Source: Ochrobactrum sp. BTU1 (GTDB lineage: Bacteria > Pseudomonadota > Alphaproteobacteria > Rhizobiales > Rhizobiaceae). From it: a stretch of DNA of 64,000 nucleotides. The position numbers were made by a program, and so were the translations under genes. The stretch's first letter is position 1; every line of letters begins with the position of its first letter. The notes below the pieces were generated by a model, which saw only the letters and a program-made list of their open reading frames with translations, did no database searches and was not told the DNA's origin. Shown in pieces: positions 46,674 to 56,312 of this stretch. The stretch lies in assembly GCA_018798825.1 (NCBI GenBank), contig CP076354.1:2307343-2371342 (forward strand), read 5' to 3'.

Positions 46674-46943
46674 ATGTCGATTACTGCTGAGCGCAAGCAA
46701 GCACTTATCAAGGAATACGCCACCAAGGAAGGCGATACCGGTTCTCCTGAAGTACAGGTTGCGGTTCTTTCCGAGCGTATTGCCAACCTCACCGAACACT
46801 TCAAGGGCCACAAGAATGACAATCATTCGCGTCGCGGCCTTCTGAAGCTGGTTTCGCAGCGTCGTCGTCTTCTTGACTATGTCAAGGGCATCGACCAGGC
46901 ACGTTACCAGGCGCTGGTTTCCCGTCTGGGTCTGCGCCGTTAA
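46674..46943 (+). CDS. rpsO: 30S ribosomal protein S15
   Basis: 89-residue primary 16S rRNA-binding protein: [62 protein letters not shown]...LGLRR. ATG 46674 is fixed by homology and by AAAGGG 6-7 bp upstream; the frame is open further upstream but that part is leader. The 170-bp leader likely carries the S15 autoregulatory site known in other bacteria. Ends in a strong terminator. Confidence 0.98.
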   Translation: MSITAERKQALIKEYATKEGDTGSPEVQVAVLSERIANLTEHFKGHKNDNHSRRGLLKLVSQRRRLLDYVKGIDQARYQALVSRLGLRR

Positions 46944-46953
46944 CGGTAAAATC

Positions 46954-46981
46954 GGGCGACGTCTCAAAACGTCGCCCTTTT
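46954..46981 (+). terminator. Terminator after rpsO
   Basis: GGGCGACGT (46954) and ACGTCGCCC (46969) with a 6-nt loop, then TTTT. Confidence 0.9.
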
Positions 46982-47334
46982 GATTTAAGGCGCCTCCCGA
47001 AAAGTGCGAAGCGGTTTTCGGACAAGATGCGCAAAGTGTATTCCAAGGATGAGCGGATAGCCGCTTTCCAATAGCGAATGCGATTATATTGGGCGTATGC
47101 CCACTGGCATGAGACGGCGCACCGGGTGCATTCCGTCATGCCGATGACGAGCCATAAGGCTCATGACCTGGACCAGTCATGGGGCAGGATTGCAGGTAGT
47201 TCGTGCCAGAGAATATTCGCAAATGAATGTTCCGACACGTAACGAACTTCCCGTTGTCTTGCCCGTGGCCTGTCCGCCAACCGAGGTGATGTCTTTAGGC
47301 GCTTTTGCGCGGCATCGCCACAAGAGGACAAGAT
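46982..47334. other. pnp leader region
   Basis: About 350 bp without a gene. It holds a family A repeat (46990-47032) and several possible stems, the clearest CATGAC (47162) with GTCATG (47176). In enterobacteria the pnp leader is cut by RNase III and bound by PNPase for autoregulation; a similar role here is inference. Confidence 0.5.
46990..47032. repeat. Dispersed palindromic repeat, family A
   Basis: GCGCCTCCCGAAAAGTGCGA, AGCGGTTTTCGGA, AGATGCGC. The best copy of the CCCGAAAAGTG...CGGTTTTCGG type, directly after the rpsO terminator. Confidence 0.8.
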
Positions 47335-49476
47335 ATGTTCAATACCCACAAAGTAGAAATCGAATGGGGCGGTCGTCCGCTCACACTCGAAACCGGTAAG
47401 ATCGCACGTCAGGCCGACGGTGCAGTTCTGGCAACCTATGGTGAAACCGTCGTTCTCGCGACTGTGGTTTCTGCCAAGGAACCAAAGCCAGGCCAGGATT
47501 TCTTCCCGCTCACCGTCAACTATCAGGAAAAGACCTATGCCGCTGGCAAGATCCCTGGTGGTTACTTCAAGCGTGAAGGCCGTCCGAGCGAAAACGAAAC
47601 GTTGGTTTCGCGCCTGATCGACCGTCCGATCCGTCCGCTTTTCGTTGATGGCTACAAGAACGACACACAGGTTGTTCTGACTGTCGTTCAGCACGACCTC
47701 GAAAACAACCCAGATGTCCTGTCGATGGTTGCAGCTTCGGCAGCACTCACCATTTCCGGCGTTCCTTTCATGGGCCCGATCGGTGGTGCACGCGTTGGCT
47801 ACATCAACGGCGAATATGTTCTGAATCCGAACATCGACGAAATGCCAGAATCGAAGCTTGATCTGGTTGTTGCCGGTACTTCTGACGCCGTTCTGATGGT
47901 TGAATCGGAAGCACAGGAACTCTCCGAAGAAGTCATGCTCGGCGCCGTTATTTTCGGCCAGAAAGGATTCCAGCCAGTTATCGATGCGATCATCAAGCTC
48001 GCTGAAGTTGCTGCCAAGGAACCACGCGACTTCCAGCCGGAAGATCTGTCGGACCTTGAAGCTAAGATGCTTGCAGTCGTTGAGACCGATCTGCGTGATG
48101 CCTACAAGATCACCGAAAAGCAGGCTCGTTACACAGCTGTTGACGCTGCCAAGGCCAAGGCGAAGGCTCACTTCTTCCCTGAGGGCGTTGAAGAGCCAGA
48201 ATTCTCGGCTGAAAAATTTGCAACCGTGTTCAAGCACCTGCAGGCTAAGATTGTTCGTTGGAACATTCTCGACACCGGTAGCCGCATTGACGGTCGTGAC
48301 CTTTCGACCGTTCGTTCGATCGTTTCGGAAGTTGGCCTTCTGCCACGCACGCACGGTTCGGCGCTCTTCACCCGCGGTGAAACGCAGGCAATCGTTGTTG
48401 CCACGCTCGGCACCGGCGAAGACGAACAGATGATTGATGCATTGACGGGTACCTACAAGGAATCCTTCATGCTACACTACAACTTCCCACCGTATTCGGT
48501 TGGTGAAACTGGCCGTATGGGTTCGCCAGGCCGTCGTGAAATCGGTCATGGTAAGCTCGCATGGCGCGCAATCCACCCAATGCTGCCAGCTGCTGAACAG
48601 TTCCCTTACACGATCCGTTCGGTTTCCGAGATCACCGAATCGAATGGCTCGTCCTCGATGGCTACTGTTTGCGGCACCTCGCTGGCGCTGATGGATGCAG
48701 GCGTTCCGCTGGCACGTCCGGTTGCCGGTATCGCCATGGGCCTGATCAAGGAAGATGAGCGTTACGCTGTTCTTTCCGACATCCTTGGTGATGAAGATCA
48801 CCTCGGCGACATGGACTTCAAGGTAGCTGGAACTGAAAACGGCATCACCGCGCTTCAGATGGACATCAAGATCGACGGTATCACCGAAGAGATCATGAAG
48901 GTTGCTCTGGAACAGGCTAAGGGCGGCCGCGTTTACATTCTTGGCGAAATGGCTAAGGCCCTTTCGACCTCGCGTGAAGAACTCGGTGAATTTGCTCCAC
49001 GCATCGAAGTGATGAACATTCCGACCGACAAGATCCGTGATGTTATCGGTTCGGGTGGCAAGGTTATCCGCGAAATCGTTGAAAAGACTGGCGCCAAGAT
49101 CAACATCGAAGACGATGGTACGGTCAAGATCGCTTCGTCGAACGGCAAGGAAATCGAAGCCGCTAAGAAGTGGATTCACTCGATTGTTGCTGAACCAGAA
49201 GTTGGCGAAATCTACGAAGGTACAGTTGTTAAGACTGCTGACTTCGGCGCATTCGTAAACTTCTTCGGTCCACGCGATGGTCTGGTTCACATCTCGCAGC
49301 TGGCTGCCGACCGCGTTGCCAAGACCACTGATGTGGTCAAGGAAGGCCAGAAGGTCTGGGTCAAGCTCATGGGCTTTGACGAGCGTGGCAAGGTTCGCCT
49401 GTCGATGAAAGTCGTCGATCAGGAAACCGGCAAGGAAGTCGTTGCAGAAAAGAAGGCAGAAGCTGACGCTGAGTAA
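47335..49476 (+). CDS. pnp: Polyribonucleotide nucleotidyltransferase (PNPase)
   Basis: 3'-5' phosphorolytic exoribonuclease and degradosome enzyme; 713 residues. Two RNase PH domains ([77 protein letters not shown]), then KH ([32 protein letters not shown]) and S1 ([32 protein letters not shown]) domains. ATG 47335 gives [13 protein letters not shown], the standard N-terminus. Confidence 0.99.
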   Translation: MFNTHKVEIEWGGRPLTLETGKIARQADGAVLATYGETVVLATVVSAKEPKPGQDFFPLTVNYQEKTYAAGKIPGGYFKREGRPSENETLVSRLIDRPIRPLFVDGYKNDTQVVLTVVQHDLENNPDVLSMVAASAALTISGVPFMGPIGGARVGYINGEYVLNPNIDEMPESKLDLVVAGTSDAVLMVESEAQELSEEVMLGAVIFGQKGFQPVIDAIIKLAEVAAKEPRDFQPEDLSDLEAKMLAVVETDLRDAYKITEKQARYTAVDAAKAKAKAHFFPEGVEEPEFSAEKFATVFKHLQAKIVRWNILDTGSRIDGRDLSTVRSIVSEVGLLPRTHGSALFTRGETQAIVVATLGTGEDEQMIDALTGTYKESFMLHYNFPPYSVGETGRMGSPGRREIGHGKLAWRAIHPMLPAAEQFPYTIRSVSEITESNGSSSMATVCGTSLALMDAGVPLARPVAGIAMGLIKEDERYAVLSDILGDEDHLGDMDFKVAGTENGITALQMDIKIDGITEEIMKVALEQAKGGRVYILGEMAKALSTSREELGEFAPRIEVMNIPTDKIRDVIGSGGKVIREIVEKTGAKINIEDDGTVKIASSNGKEIEAAKKWIHSIVAEPEVGEIYEGTVVKTADFGAFVNFFGPRDGLVHISQLAADRVAKTTDVVKEGQKVWVKLMGFDERGKVRLSMKVVDQETGKEVVAEKKAEADAE

Positions 49477-49500
49477 GCGTCGCATCTTCTGTTAACCGAG

Positions 49501-49527
49501 AAAGCGCGTCCATGTGGCGCGCTTTTT
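49501..49527 (+). terminator. Terminator after pnp
   Basis: AAAGCGCG (49501) and CGCGCTTT (49518) with a 9-nt loop and a six-T run. Confidence 0.9.
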
Positions 49528-49564
49528 TGTTGCGCATAGAGCGATTGATCGGCATGGGTGAAGC

Positions 49565-50599
49565 ATGATGACACCGGCACAACAGACACTCTTTCTCCCC
49601 TTCTATCAGGACATCCTGGATATGCCTGTAGAGGGTCAATCGTACCTTGCCTGCGGCTTGTCTGCGGATCGGAATCTTGAGGCCGAATGGAAACAGGCAC
49701 TGACTTTCCTGCAACCCTGGCGTCCCGACTGGCTGGCACTCAACAAGGAAGGCTTCAACGCAATTCCTAGATTGGCACCAGAATTAGACGAGGAGAGCCG
49801 TTATTCTGGGGGGCTACTTCTGCTCGGAAAACATCGCGGACGCAATGAGGCATGGTTTGCGGAGCTTCTGGCGCGTGTTGAACCGGGTGGGTGGATCGTG
49901 GTGTGTGGCGACAAGAAGCTTGGTGTCGATAGTTTTCGCAAATGGGTCAGTAATATCGCTGAAATCAGCGATCGCCTCTCAAAGAACCATGCGGTGGCCT
50001 TTTGGCTGCAACGCCCTGCTGACCTGACAAATGATTTTATCGATGCTCTGAAGCCGCTGGCGACAGATATTGATGATGTGTTCCGCACAGAGCCGGGTAT
50101 GTTCTCGCATGGCGTGATCGATAAAGGCTCAGCTCTGCTGGTGCCGCATATGGAAAAGATCGTCTTTGGTCAGGTCGCCGATCTTGGTGCTGGCTGGGGT
50201 TATTTGGCGGCGCCAAGCCTCAAATATGCTGATCGTCTTAAGGGTATCGATCTTTTTGAAGCTGATTACGAAGCACTGGAGGCCGCGCGCGGCAATCTGG
50301 AGCGTCTTGGTGCATCCGTGCCGATTTCGTTTAATTGGTTTGATGTGACGAGTGAAAAACTGACCGGCATTTACGACACGGTGATTATGAACCCGCCGTT
50401 TCACGAGGGACGGGCAACCGAAGTGTCGCTCGGTCAAACCTTTATCGCAGCCGCCGCTTCACGGCTGAAAACCGGCGGACGACTGCTGATGGTAGCGAAC
50501 AGGCAATTGCCTTATGAGGCGACACTTAAAAGCTTGTTTAAGAACGTGACTGTTCTTGAGGAAGCGAACGGCTTCAAAATATTAGATGCTAAGAAATGA
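49565..50599 (+). CDS. RsmC-like class I SAM-dependent methyltransferase
   Basis: A 344-residue methyltransferase resembling RsmC/RsmD-type 16S rRNA guanine-N2 methyltransferases. Two tandem Rossmann-like halves: a degenerate N-terminal one and a catalytic C-terminal one with SAM motif VADLGAGWGYLAAPSLK near residue 207 and catalytic NPPFHEG near 277; then RLKTGGRLLMVANRQLPYE. The E. coli RsmC modifies G1207; target here inferred only. Ends in a terminator shared with fabI. Confidence 0.87.
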   Translation: MMTPAQQTLFLPFYQDILDMPVEGQSYLACGLSADRNLEAEWKQALTFLQPWRPDWLALNKEGFNAIPRLAPELDEESRYSGGLLLLGKHRGRNEAWFAELLARVEPGGWIVVCGDKKLGVDSFRKWVSNIAEISDRLSKNHAVAFWLQRPADLTNDFIDALKPLATDIDDVFRTEPGMFSHGVIDKGSALLVPHMEKIVFGQVADLGAGWGYLAAPSLKYADRLKGIDLFEADYEALEAARGNLERLGASVPISFNWFDVTSEKLTGIYDTVIMNPPFHEGRATEVSLGQTFIAAAASRLKTGGRLLMVANRQLPYEATLKSLFKNVTVLEEANGFKILDAKK

Positions 50600-50601
50600 A
50601 A

Positions 50602-50632
50602 CAAAAAAGCCGCCTCGAAAGGCGGCCTTTTT
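50602..50632. terminator. Bidirectional terminator between the RsmC-like gene and fabI
   Basis: AAAAAAGCCGCCT-CGAA-AGGCGGCCTTTTT, T runs on both strands. Confidence 0.93.
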
Positions 50633-50648
50633 ATCAAGCTTATGAGAC

Positions 50649-51467
50649 TTATTCGCCGCGTGTGTCAGCCGAACTCTTCAGTTCTTCCAGCGTTGGCATC
50701 GAAACGATGTTGTAGCCCGAATCCACATAGTGGATTTCGCCGGTTACACCACTCGAAAGATCCGACAGCAGATAAACAGCCGATTTGCCCACATCATCGA
50801 TATCGACAGTGCGGCGAAGCGGTGAGTTACGGCGCTGATAGCTGAAGATTGCGCGTGCATCGCCAATGCCGGCACCGGCCAGCGTGCGAACCGGACCAGC
50901 CGAGATCGCGTTGACGCGGATACCCTGCGGACCGTAATCGGCAGCGAGATAACGAACCATCGCTTCAAGAGCAGCCTTGGCGACGCCCATAACGTTGTAG
51001 TTCGGGATAGTGCGCGTGGAACCGCCATAGGTCAGCGTCAGGATCGAGCCGCCGTCCTTCATGAGCTTTTCTGCACGCTGTGCCATTTCCGTGAAGGAAT
51101 AGGCAGAGATCACCATAGTGCGGCTGAAATTATCGCGCGTGGTGACGTCTGCGTAACGTCCCTTCAGCTCCGTCTTGTCCGAAAAGCCAATGGCGTGAAC
51201 GATGAAATCGAGCTTTCCCCATTTCTTCTCGATTTCAGCGAAAACTGCGTCGACCGAAGCAATGTCTTCCACATCGCAAGGCAGCACCATATCCGAACCG
51301 ACCTGTTCGGCCAGCGGCTTGACGCGTTTACCGAGTGCATCGCCCTGATAGGTAAATGCGAGTTCGGCACCCTGCGCTGCGAGCTGCTTAGAAATTCCCC
51401 ATGCGAGTGAGTGGTTATTCGCGACCCCCATAATGAGGCCGCGTTTACCTTGCATCAGACCTTCCAT
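50649..51467 (-). CDS. fabI: Enoyl-[acyl-carrier-protein] reductase FabI
   Basis: NADH-dependent last step of each fatty-acid elongation cycle; 272 residues. SDR fold with GLIMGVANNHSLAWGI (cofactor loop), catalytic Tyr-x6-Lys in NYNVMGVAKAALEAMVRYLA near residue 155, and RVNAISAGPVRTLAGAGI near 190. Binding target of triclosan in homologues. Minus strand, 14 bp after fabB. Several alphaproteobacteria have two FabI copies; only this one is visible. Confidence 0.96.
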   Translation of the reverse strand: MEGLMQGKRGLIMGVANNHSLAWGISKQLAAQGAELAFTYQGDALGKRVKPLAEQVGSDMVLPCDVEDIASVDAVFAEIEKKWGKLDFIVHAIGFSDKTELKGRYADVTTRDNFSRTMVISAYSFTEMAQRAEKLMKDGGSILTLTYGGSTRTIPNYNVMGVAKAALEAMVRYLAADYGPQGIRVNAISAGPVRTLAGAGIGDARAIFSYQRRNSPLRRTVDIDDVGKSAVYLLSDLSSGVTGEIHYVDSGYNIVSMPTLEELKSSADTRGE

Positions 51468-51481
51468 ATTGTCCCTCTCCG

Positions 51482-52705
51482 TCAGCCCTGATAACGCTGG
51501 AACACCAGCGTGGCATTGGTGCCGCCAAATCCGAAGGAGTTGGAGAGCACGGTATTGAGCTGAGCATTGTCGATGCGCTTGCGAACGATAGGCATGTCCG
51601 CGAAGGCAGGATCCAGTTCTTCGATATGAGCGCTTTCGCAGATGAAGTTATTCTGCATCATCAAAAGCGAGTAGATTGCTTCCTGAACGCCGGTTGCACC
51701 GAGCGAATGGCCGGTCAGCGACTTGGTCGCTGCGATTGGCGGGCAGGCATCGCCTGAGCCAAAGACCTGACGAATCGCTTCGATTTCCGGAGCATCGCCT
51801 GCTGGCGTCGAGGTTGCGTGTGGGTTGATGTAATCGATCTTGCTTGTGACGGTCGAGAGCGCCATCTTCATGCAGCGGACCGCGCCTTCGCCTGATGGTG
51901 CTACCATGTCGTAGCCGTCAGACGTTGCACCGTAGCCGACGATTTCGCCGTAAATCTTCGCACCGCGAGCAAGGGCTGTTTCAAGATCTTCCAGCACGAG
52001 AACGCCTGCACCGCCAGCAATAACAAAACCGTCACGGTTTTTGTCGTAAGCGCGCGAGGCGGTTGATGGCGTTTCATTATACTTGGATGACATGGCACCC
52101 ATTGCGTCGAACAGCACCGAAAGCGTCCAGTCGAGGTCTTCACAGCCGCCCGCAAACATGCGGTCCTGCTTGCCGTACTGGATCATTTCAAACGCATTGC
52201 CGATACAATGGTTCGACGTCGCACAAGCCGACGAGATCGAGTAGTTGATACCCTTGATCTTGAAGAATGTTGCGAGCGTGGCCGATGCCGTCGAGCTCAT
52301 AGCTTTCGGCACTGCAAAAGGACCGACGCGCTTTGGGCCTTTTTCACGGGTGATATCGGCGGAATCGACGATCGTGCGTGTCGAAGGACCACCAGAACCC
52401 ATGATGATGCCGGTACGATCATTGGAGACCTGCTCCTCCGAAAGACCTGCATCGGCAATCGCCTGATCCATAGCGACGTGATTCCATGCCGTACCACGAC
52501 CATGAAAACGCATTGCGCGGCGATCTACGAGCGCTTCAACGTCGATTTTCGGCGCGCCGTGCACCTGGCAACGGAAACCGAGTTCGGCATATTCTTCAGC
52601 ACGGGAAATGCCGGATTTGGCTTCACGCAGAGAGGTTGTTACCTCTTCGGTGTTGTTTCCAATCGAGGATACAATCCCCATACCCGTTACGACCACACGC
52701 CGCAT
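51482..52705 (-). CDS. fabB: Beta-ketoacyl-ACP synthase I (FabB)
   Basis: Condensing enzyme of fatty-acid elongation required for unsaturated fatty acids; 407 residues. Cys nucleophile in [16 protein letters not shown] near residue 162, His residues in [12 protein letters not shown] near 296 and [15 protein letters not shown] near 330, and [12 protein letters not shown] at the C-terminus. [15 protein letters not shown] start. Part of the fabA-fabB-fabI operon with the order that accompanies anaerobic-type unsaturated fatty-acid synthesis. Confidence 0.97.
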   Translation of the reverse strand: MRRVVVTGMGIVSSIGNNTEEVTTSLREAKSGISRAEEYAELGFRCQVHGAPKIDVEALVDRRAMRFHGRGTAWNHVAMDQAIADAGLSEEQVSNDRTGIIMGSGGPSTRTIVDSADITREKGPKRVGPFAVPKAMSSTASATLATFFKIKGINYSISSACATSNHCIGNAFEMIQYGKQDRMFAGGCEDLDWTLSVLFDAMGAMSSKYNETPSTASRAYDKNRDGFVIAGGAGVLVLEDLETALARGAKIYGEIVGYGATSDGYDMVAPSGEGAVRCMKMALSTVTSKIDYINPHATSTPAGDAPEIEAIRQVFGSGDACPPIAATKSLTGHSLGATGVQEAIYSLLMMQNNFICESAHIEELDPAFADMPIVRKRIDNAQLNTVLSNSFGFGGTNATLVFQRYQG

Positions 52706-52854
52706 CGCGTTCTCCTTTACACCTGTTCCGTGTGATCAACCCGTGAAGGTTGACCCTTGTTCCCGGTTACATAGGTGCGATCTTCGCATGTTTTGAGCGC
52801 GGCTGCATGAAAACTCATTATTTTCTGCAGTCGCGCCCGTGAATGATGAATGTA

Positions 52855-53373
52855 TTAAGCGCCGTCGCCATCTTTTGACAGGCCGACGCGCAGGTCGCTT
52901 GCCTTGTAGATGGTTTCGCCATCAGCTTTCAGCCAGCCGTCTGCTGTGCCGAGAACAAGGCGACCACGCATGACGCGCTTGAAGTCGATGCCGTACTGCA
53001 GAAGCTTGGTGTGTGGGCGAACCATGCCCTTGAACTTCACTTCACCAGTGGACAGAGCCATACCGCGGCCCGGCTCACCGAGCCAGCCGAGGAAGAAACC
53101 TGTCAGCTGCCACATGCCATCGAGGCCAAGGCAGCCAGGCATGATCGGGTTGCCCTGAAAATGGCATGGGAAATACCAGTCGTCTGGGCTTACGTCATAT
53201 TCCGCGCGGATATAGCCCTTGTCGAACTCCCCGCCGGTTTCGGAAATTTCGGTGATGCGGTGCACCATCAGCATTGGCGGCAGGGGGAGCTGTGCATTGC
53301 CGGGACCGAACAACTCACCGCGTGCGCAGCTTAGGAGCTCTTCATACCCGTAGCTCGATTTCTGTTCTGCCAT
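52855..53373 (-). CDS. fabA: 3-hydroxydecanoyl-ACP dehydratase/isomerase FabA
   Basis: Dehydrates and isomerises the C10 intermediate to start unsaturated fatty-acid synthesis; 172 residues. Hot-dog fold, catalytic His in [15 protein letters not shown] near residue 71 and Asp in [16 protein letters not shown] near 85. ATG 53373 (MAEQKSSY) is chosen because GGGAGGCG lies just upstream; a start at 53394 would overlap it. First of fabA-fabB-fabI, 150 bp before fabB; divergent from irr. Confidence 0.97.
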   Translation of the reverse strand: MAEQKSSYGYEELLSCARGELFGPGNAQLPLPPMLMVHRITEISETGGEFDKGYIRAEYDVSPDDWYFPCHFQGNPIMPGCLGLDGMWQLTGFFLGWLGEPGRGMALSTGEVKFKGMVRPHTKLLQYGIDFKRVMRGRLVLGTADGWLKADGETIYKASDLRVGLSKDGDGA

Positions 53374-53636
53374 TACGCCTCCCTTGAGGATCATTCTGAT
53401 GTGACCATTTCTGTCGCCAGAAGCAGTCGGGTTGTCGTCTGTTCGGGAACACCTCTAACATAGAGTGTTTCCGTCAGTAAAATAGTGCAGAGGGTTTTCC
53501 CAAAAAAGGCGGGTTTTACCATGCCTATTGATACTTAATTCGCAACGGCATATATCAATGTCAGTATGCAATGGGCAACAGCCCGTTTAATCTTTGACGA
53601 AATTGCTACAAGCTTGTGACGGATCCAAGGGTGAAT
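53374..53636. promoter_or_regulatory. Divergent fabA/irr promoter region
   Basis: 263 bp between the divergent genes. Contains an inverted repeat ATTGATA (53527) / TATCAAT (53553) and AT-rich DNA. No gene seen. Which of the two genes the repeat belongs to is unknown. Confidence 0.4.
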
Positions 53637-54077
53637 ATGCAGAATTATCATGCCAACCACTCGATGGTTTCAATGGAAGAACGGCTTCGCGGGGCTGGTT
53701 TGCGCCCGACGCGTCAGCGTGTTTCGCTTGCCAGCCTGATTTACGCGCAGGGTGATCGGCATCTTTCCGCTGAAGACCTTCATGAAGAAGCTGTACTGGC
53801 AAATGTGCCGGTATCGCTTGCGACCGTCTACAACACGCTGCACCAGTTTACCGAAGCCGGTATGCTGCGCATCATTGCCGTTGAAGGTTCTAAAACCTAT
53901 TTCGACACCAATATTTCTGATCACCAGCACTTCTTCCTTGAAGGCGAGAATGTCGTTTTCGATATTCCGCATGGCGAACGTGGTCAGCCAACAGTCTCCA
54001 ACATGCCCGAAGCACCGGAAGGCATGGAAATCGTCAATGTGGATATTATCGTCCGTTTGCGACGCAAGACGCGTTAA
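53637..54077 (+). CDS. irr: Iron response regulator Irr (Fur family)
   Basis: Fur-family regulator of iron and haem metabolism in Hyphomicrobiales; 146 residues. Winged helix: ERLRGAGLRPTRQRVSLASLIYAQGDRHLSAEDLHEEA...VSLATVYNTLHQFTEAGMLRII. Dimer/haem region DHQHFFLEGENVVFDIP keeps the HxH motif. No Cys occurs, so the Cys-Pro haem motif of Bradyrhizobium Irr is absent, as I expect for rhizobial/Brucella Irr. ATG 53637 is preferred for the AAGGGTG site; GTG 53616 is possible. Location next to fabA is the common one for irr. Confidence 0.92.
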   Translation: MQNYHANHSMVSMEERLRGAGLRPTRQRVSLASLIYAQGDRHLSAEDLHEEAVLANVPVSLATVYNTLHQFTEAGMLRIIAVEGSKTYFDTNISDHQHFFLEGENVVFDIPHGERGQPTVSNMPEAPEGMEIVNVDIIVRLRRKTR

Positions 54078-54098
54078 GCTGTTTGATATTGGTTTTTG

Positions 54099-54127
54099 GA
54101 AAGCGGCCTTTAGGGCCGCTTTTTTGT
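54099..54127 (+). terminator. Terminator after irr
   Basis: AAGCGGCC-TTTAG-GGCCGCTT then TTTTTG. Confidence 0.9.
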
Positions 54128-54242
54128 TGCGCACTATGGGTTAAAGTGATTCATCCGGTCCATCACCTTTCACAGGCGCATTTGAAAGCGGACTTCCCAA
54201 CCAAGCACGAATGCGTCGATAACGATTTGACTGGAGACGTCT

Positions 54243-55022
54243 ATGCGTAAGTTGATCATTGCAGCCGCTGCATTCGCCCTTTTTTCAACTGGAAGCGCTT
54301 TTGCTGAAAAGATTCGCATTGGCGTGACACCAGGGCCGCACGCGCAGATCATGGAAAAGGTCAAGGAGGTCGCAGCCACCAAGGGTATGGAAATCGATAT
54401 TCAGGAATTTTCTGATTATGTGATTCCGAACATGGCACTGGCCGATAAGGCGCTTGATGCTAATTCTTTCCAGCATCAGCCCTACCTCGACAATCAGGTC
54501 GCAGATCGTGGCTTTCCGATTGAGACAGTAGCGCCAACGGTCAACTTCCCGATGGGCGTATATTCCAAAAAGATGAAAAACATCTCGGAACTGGCTGACG
54601 GTGCGACCATCGCCATCCCGAACGATCCGACCAATGGCGGTCGTGCGCTTCTGGTGCTTGCAGATAACGGCCTGATCAAGCTCGATGCGTCGAAGGGCCT
54701 GAAGGTCACGTCAATTGATGTGACTGAAAACCCGAAAAACCTGAAGTTCGTGGAACTCGATGCCGCGCAATTGCCGCGTTCGCTCGAAGATGTGGATGCT
54801 GCCGTCATCAATACCAATTATGCGCTGGAAGCAGGTCTTAACCCAGCTGGTGACGCGCTTATCCGCGAAGGCGAAAAGGCACCTTATGTCAATGTGCTGG
54901 TCGTCCGCACTGCCGACAAAAATGCCGACTGGGTGAAGACGCTGGTTAGCAGCTATCACAGCCCGGAAGTGAAGCAGTTTATTGCTGAAACTTTCAAAGG
55001 CTCGGTTATTCCGGCCTGGTAA
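54243..55022 (+). CDS. MetQ/NlpA-family periplasmic substrate-binding protein
   Basis: Binding protein of the NlpA family (methionine and related amino-acid importers); 259 residues. Signal peptide 1-21 (RKLIIAAAAFALFSTGSAFA) without a lipobox Cys, so it should be free in the periplasm, unlike most MetQ lipoproteins. Family motifs KIRIGVTPGPHAQIMEKVKEV, IQEFSDYVIPNMALADKALDANSFQHQPYLD, TIAIPNDPTNGGRALLVLADNGLIKL and DAAVINTNYALEAGLNP. No metN or metI genes accompany it. Ends in a strong terminator, i.e. a single-gene unit. Confidence 0.9.
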   Translation: MRKLIIAAAAFALFSTGSAFAEKIRIGVTPGPHAQIMEKVKEVAATKGMEIDIQEFSDYVIPNMALADKALDANSFQHQPYLDNQVADRGFPIETVAPTVNFPMGVYSKKMKNISELADGATIAIPNDPTNGGRALLVLADNGLIKLDASKGLKVTSIDVTENPKNLKFVELDAAQLPRSLEDVDAAVINTNYALEAGLNPAGDALIREGEKAPYVNVLVVRTADKNADWVKTLVSSYHSPEVKQFIAETFKGSVIPAW

Positions 55023-55049
55023 TAATTCAAGTCGCATACCGACTTTGAA

Positions 55050-55080
55050 GCGGGGCGAGCAATCGCCCCGCTATTTATTA
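55050..55080 (+). terminator. Terminator after the MetQ-like gene
   Basis: AGCGGGGCGA-GCAA-TCGCCCCGCT, 10-bp stem, then ATTTATTA. Confidence 0.85.
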
Positions 55081-55124
55081 GAGCTCGTTCTGAAAAGCGT
55101 GAAACGGCGTATTGGAGGCGTTTT

Positions 55125-55574
55125 CTAAGCTTTTCGCTGCATCCATATATTGGCGAACGGAAGCCCGTTATCATCTTCCTCGCGACGACTGATTTCCTGA
55201 AAGCCGAGCCGCTGATAGAAACGGCAGGCACCTTTATTATCGGCGTAGACTTCGAGAGAGAGTTCGCCTTTCAATGCCAGAGCATAGTCGAGCAAGCGGC
55301 GGCCTATGCCATATCCTTGCGCGGAGGGATCAACGAAGAGTCCGCCGATGAAACAATCCAACAGGCCTATAAACCCGACCGGCTCACCATTTAAAACGGC
55401 GACCCAGGTCTCTGCCTTTTCGAGATAGACGTCTTCGATAAGCTTCTGCTGATCGCGTAGCAGGTCTTTTCCTAGAAACGCATGTGCTTCCAAAGAAGCG
55501 CGATACCAGATGGAAGACAATGTCTGTTTGTCCGCAGCCTGATAGGCGCGGATGATAACCGTCATGTTTTTCAT
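55125..55574 (-). CDS. GNAT-family N-acetyltransferase
   Basis: A 149-residue acetyltransferase. Acetyl-CoA motif GLFVDPSAQGYGIGRRLLDYAL (R/Q-x-x-G-x-G/A) near residue 85; VYADNKGACRFYQRLGFQEISRR near 115 completes the GNAT pattern. The pattern of an N-terminal RAYQAADKQTLSSIWYRASLEAHAFLG resembles YjaB/small-molecule GNATs. Substrate unknown. Starts at 55574 or 55565. Confidence 0.88.
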   Translation of the reverse strand: MKNMTVIIRAYQAADKQTLSSIWYRASLEAHAFLGKDLLRDQQKLIEDVYLEKAETWVAVLNGEPVGFIGLLDCFIGGLFVDPSAQGYGIGRRLLDYALALKGELSLEVYADNKGACRFYQRLGFQEISRREEDDNGLPFANIWMQRKA

Positions 55575-55739
55575 GATTATTCCAGAGTTTAACTATGCAC
55601 AAAATTCCCATCCGTTGGATGGGTCCAAATCCGTTAAAACGGAGACGCTGAACTTCTGCGCATAAAACTCCTTCTTGGTTTTGTTCTGTGAGAACTAACC
55701 TCACGAATGATGCAACGTCAAGACTGACGCTGTGCCGGG

Positions 55740-56312
55740 TCAGTCGAACACTTCATCCGGATAAACGCCCCAGAGATCCGATTGCCTGATCCAGCCGCGC
55801 GTACCCTGAATATCCATCCGGCACCACTGGCCATTGCATTCGCGAACTGTGCCGACAACATTGGGCTCGACTTCCGCCGACAGTCCCGATGTTTCGCTCG
55901 GATCGCGGCGCATGGTAATCATCGCGCCCTGATCGTTCTTGAGCCATGGTGCCGTAATCGCCGTGCGCTTGCCGGACAGAAGAGACTGATAGACCCAGCC
56001 TTCCGTGCCGTCGGCATCGCGGATGCGGCGCCAGTTATCGTATTCCTGAATGATTTCGACAGGCAGGCCTGATTTCATGAATAGCCATGACACGGCATAA
56101 TCACGCCCCGGACCTACGCGCAGATTGACGCGTGCCGGCTTGAGGCTGACAAAACGGGGTACAGGCAAGCCACTTGCGCCCAGCGTTGTGCCTGCTGATG
56201 CTTGAGCCATTGCAGCATGGTTATGCGATGCGCCTAGCGGCGCAACCACCAGCAGCAAGGCAATGCTGCCAAGTGCTGCGATAAAAAAGCGTTGCGAAAG
56301 TACTCGGTACAA
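55740..56312 (-). CDS. Exported SH3-domain protein
   Basis: A 190-residue periplasmic protein. Signal region about 1-37 (RFFIAALGSIALLLVVAPLG). Two bacterial SH3 domains: about 52-115 (FVSLKPARVNLRVGPGRDYAVSWLFMKSGLPVEIIQEYDNWRRIRDADGTEGWVYQ, the NLRVGPG signature) and about 125-185 (ending GQWCRMDIQGTRGWIRQSDLWGVYPDE). Such proteins often bind cell wall peptides; no catalytic domain is present. Function unknown. Confidence 0.85.
   Translation of the reverse strand: MYRVLSQRFFIAALGSIALLLVVAPLGASHNHAAMAQASAGTTLGASGLPVPRFVSLKPARVNLRVGPGRDYAVSWLFMKSGLPVEIIQEYDNWRRIRDADGTEGWVYQSLLSGKRTAITAPWLKNDQGAMITMRRDPSETSGLSAEVEPNVVGTVRECNGQWCRMDIQGTRGWIRQSDLWGVYPDEVFD

Noticed and set aside
47163..47399. 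Small frame in the pnp leader
   Set aside because: Overlaps the pnp start in another frame, no ribosome site, no motif.
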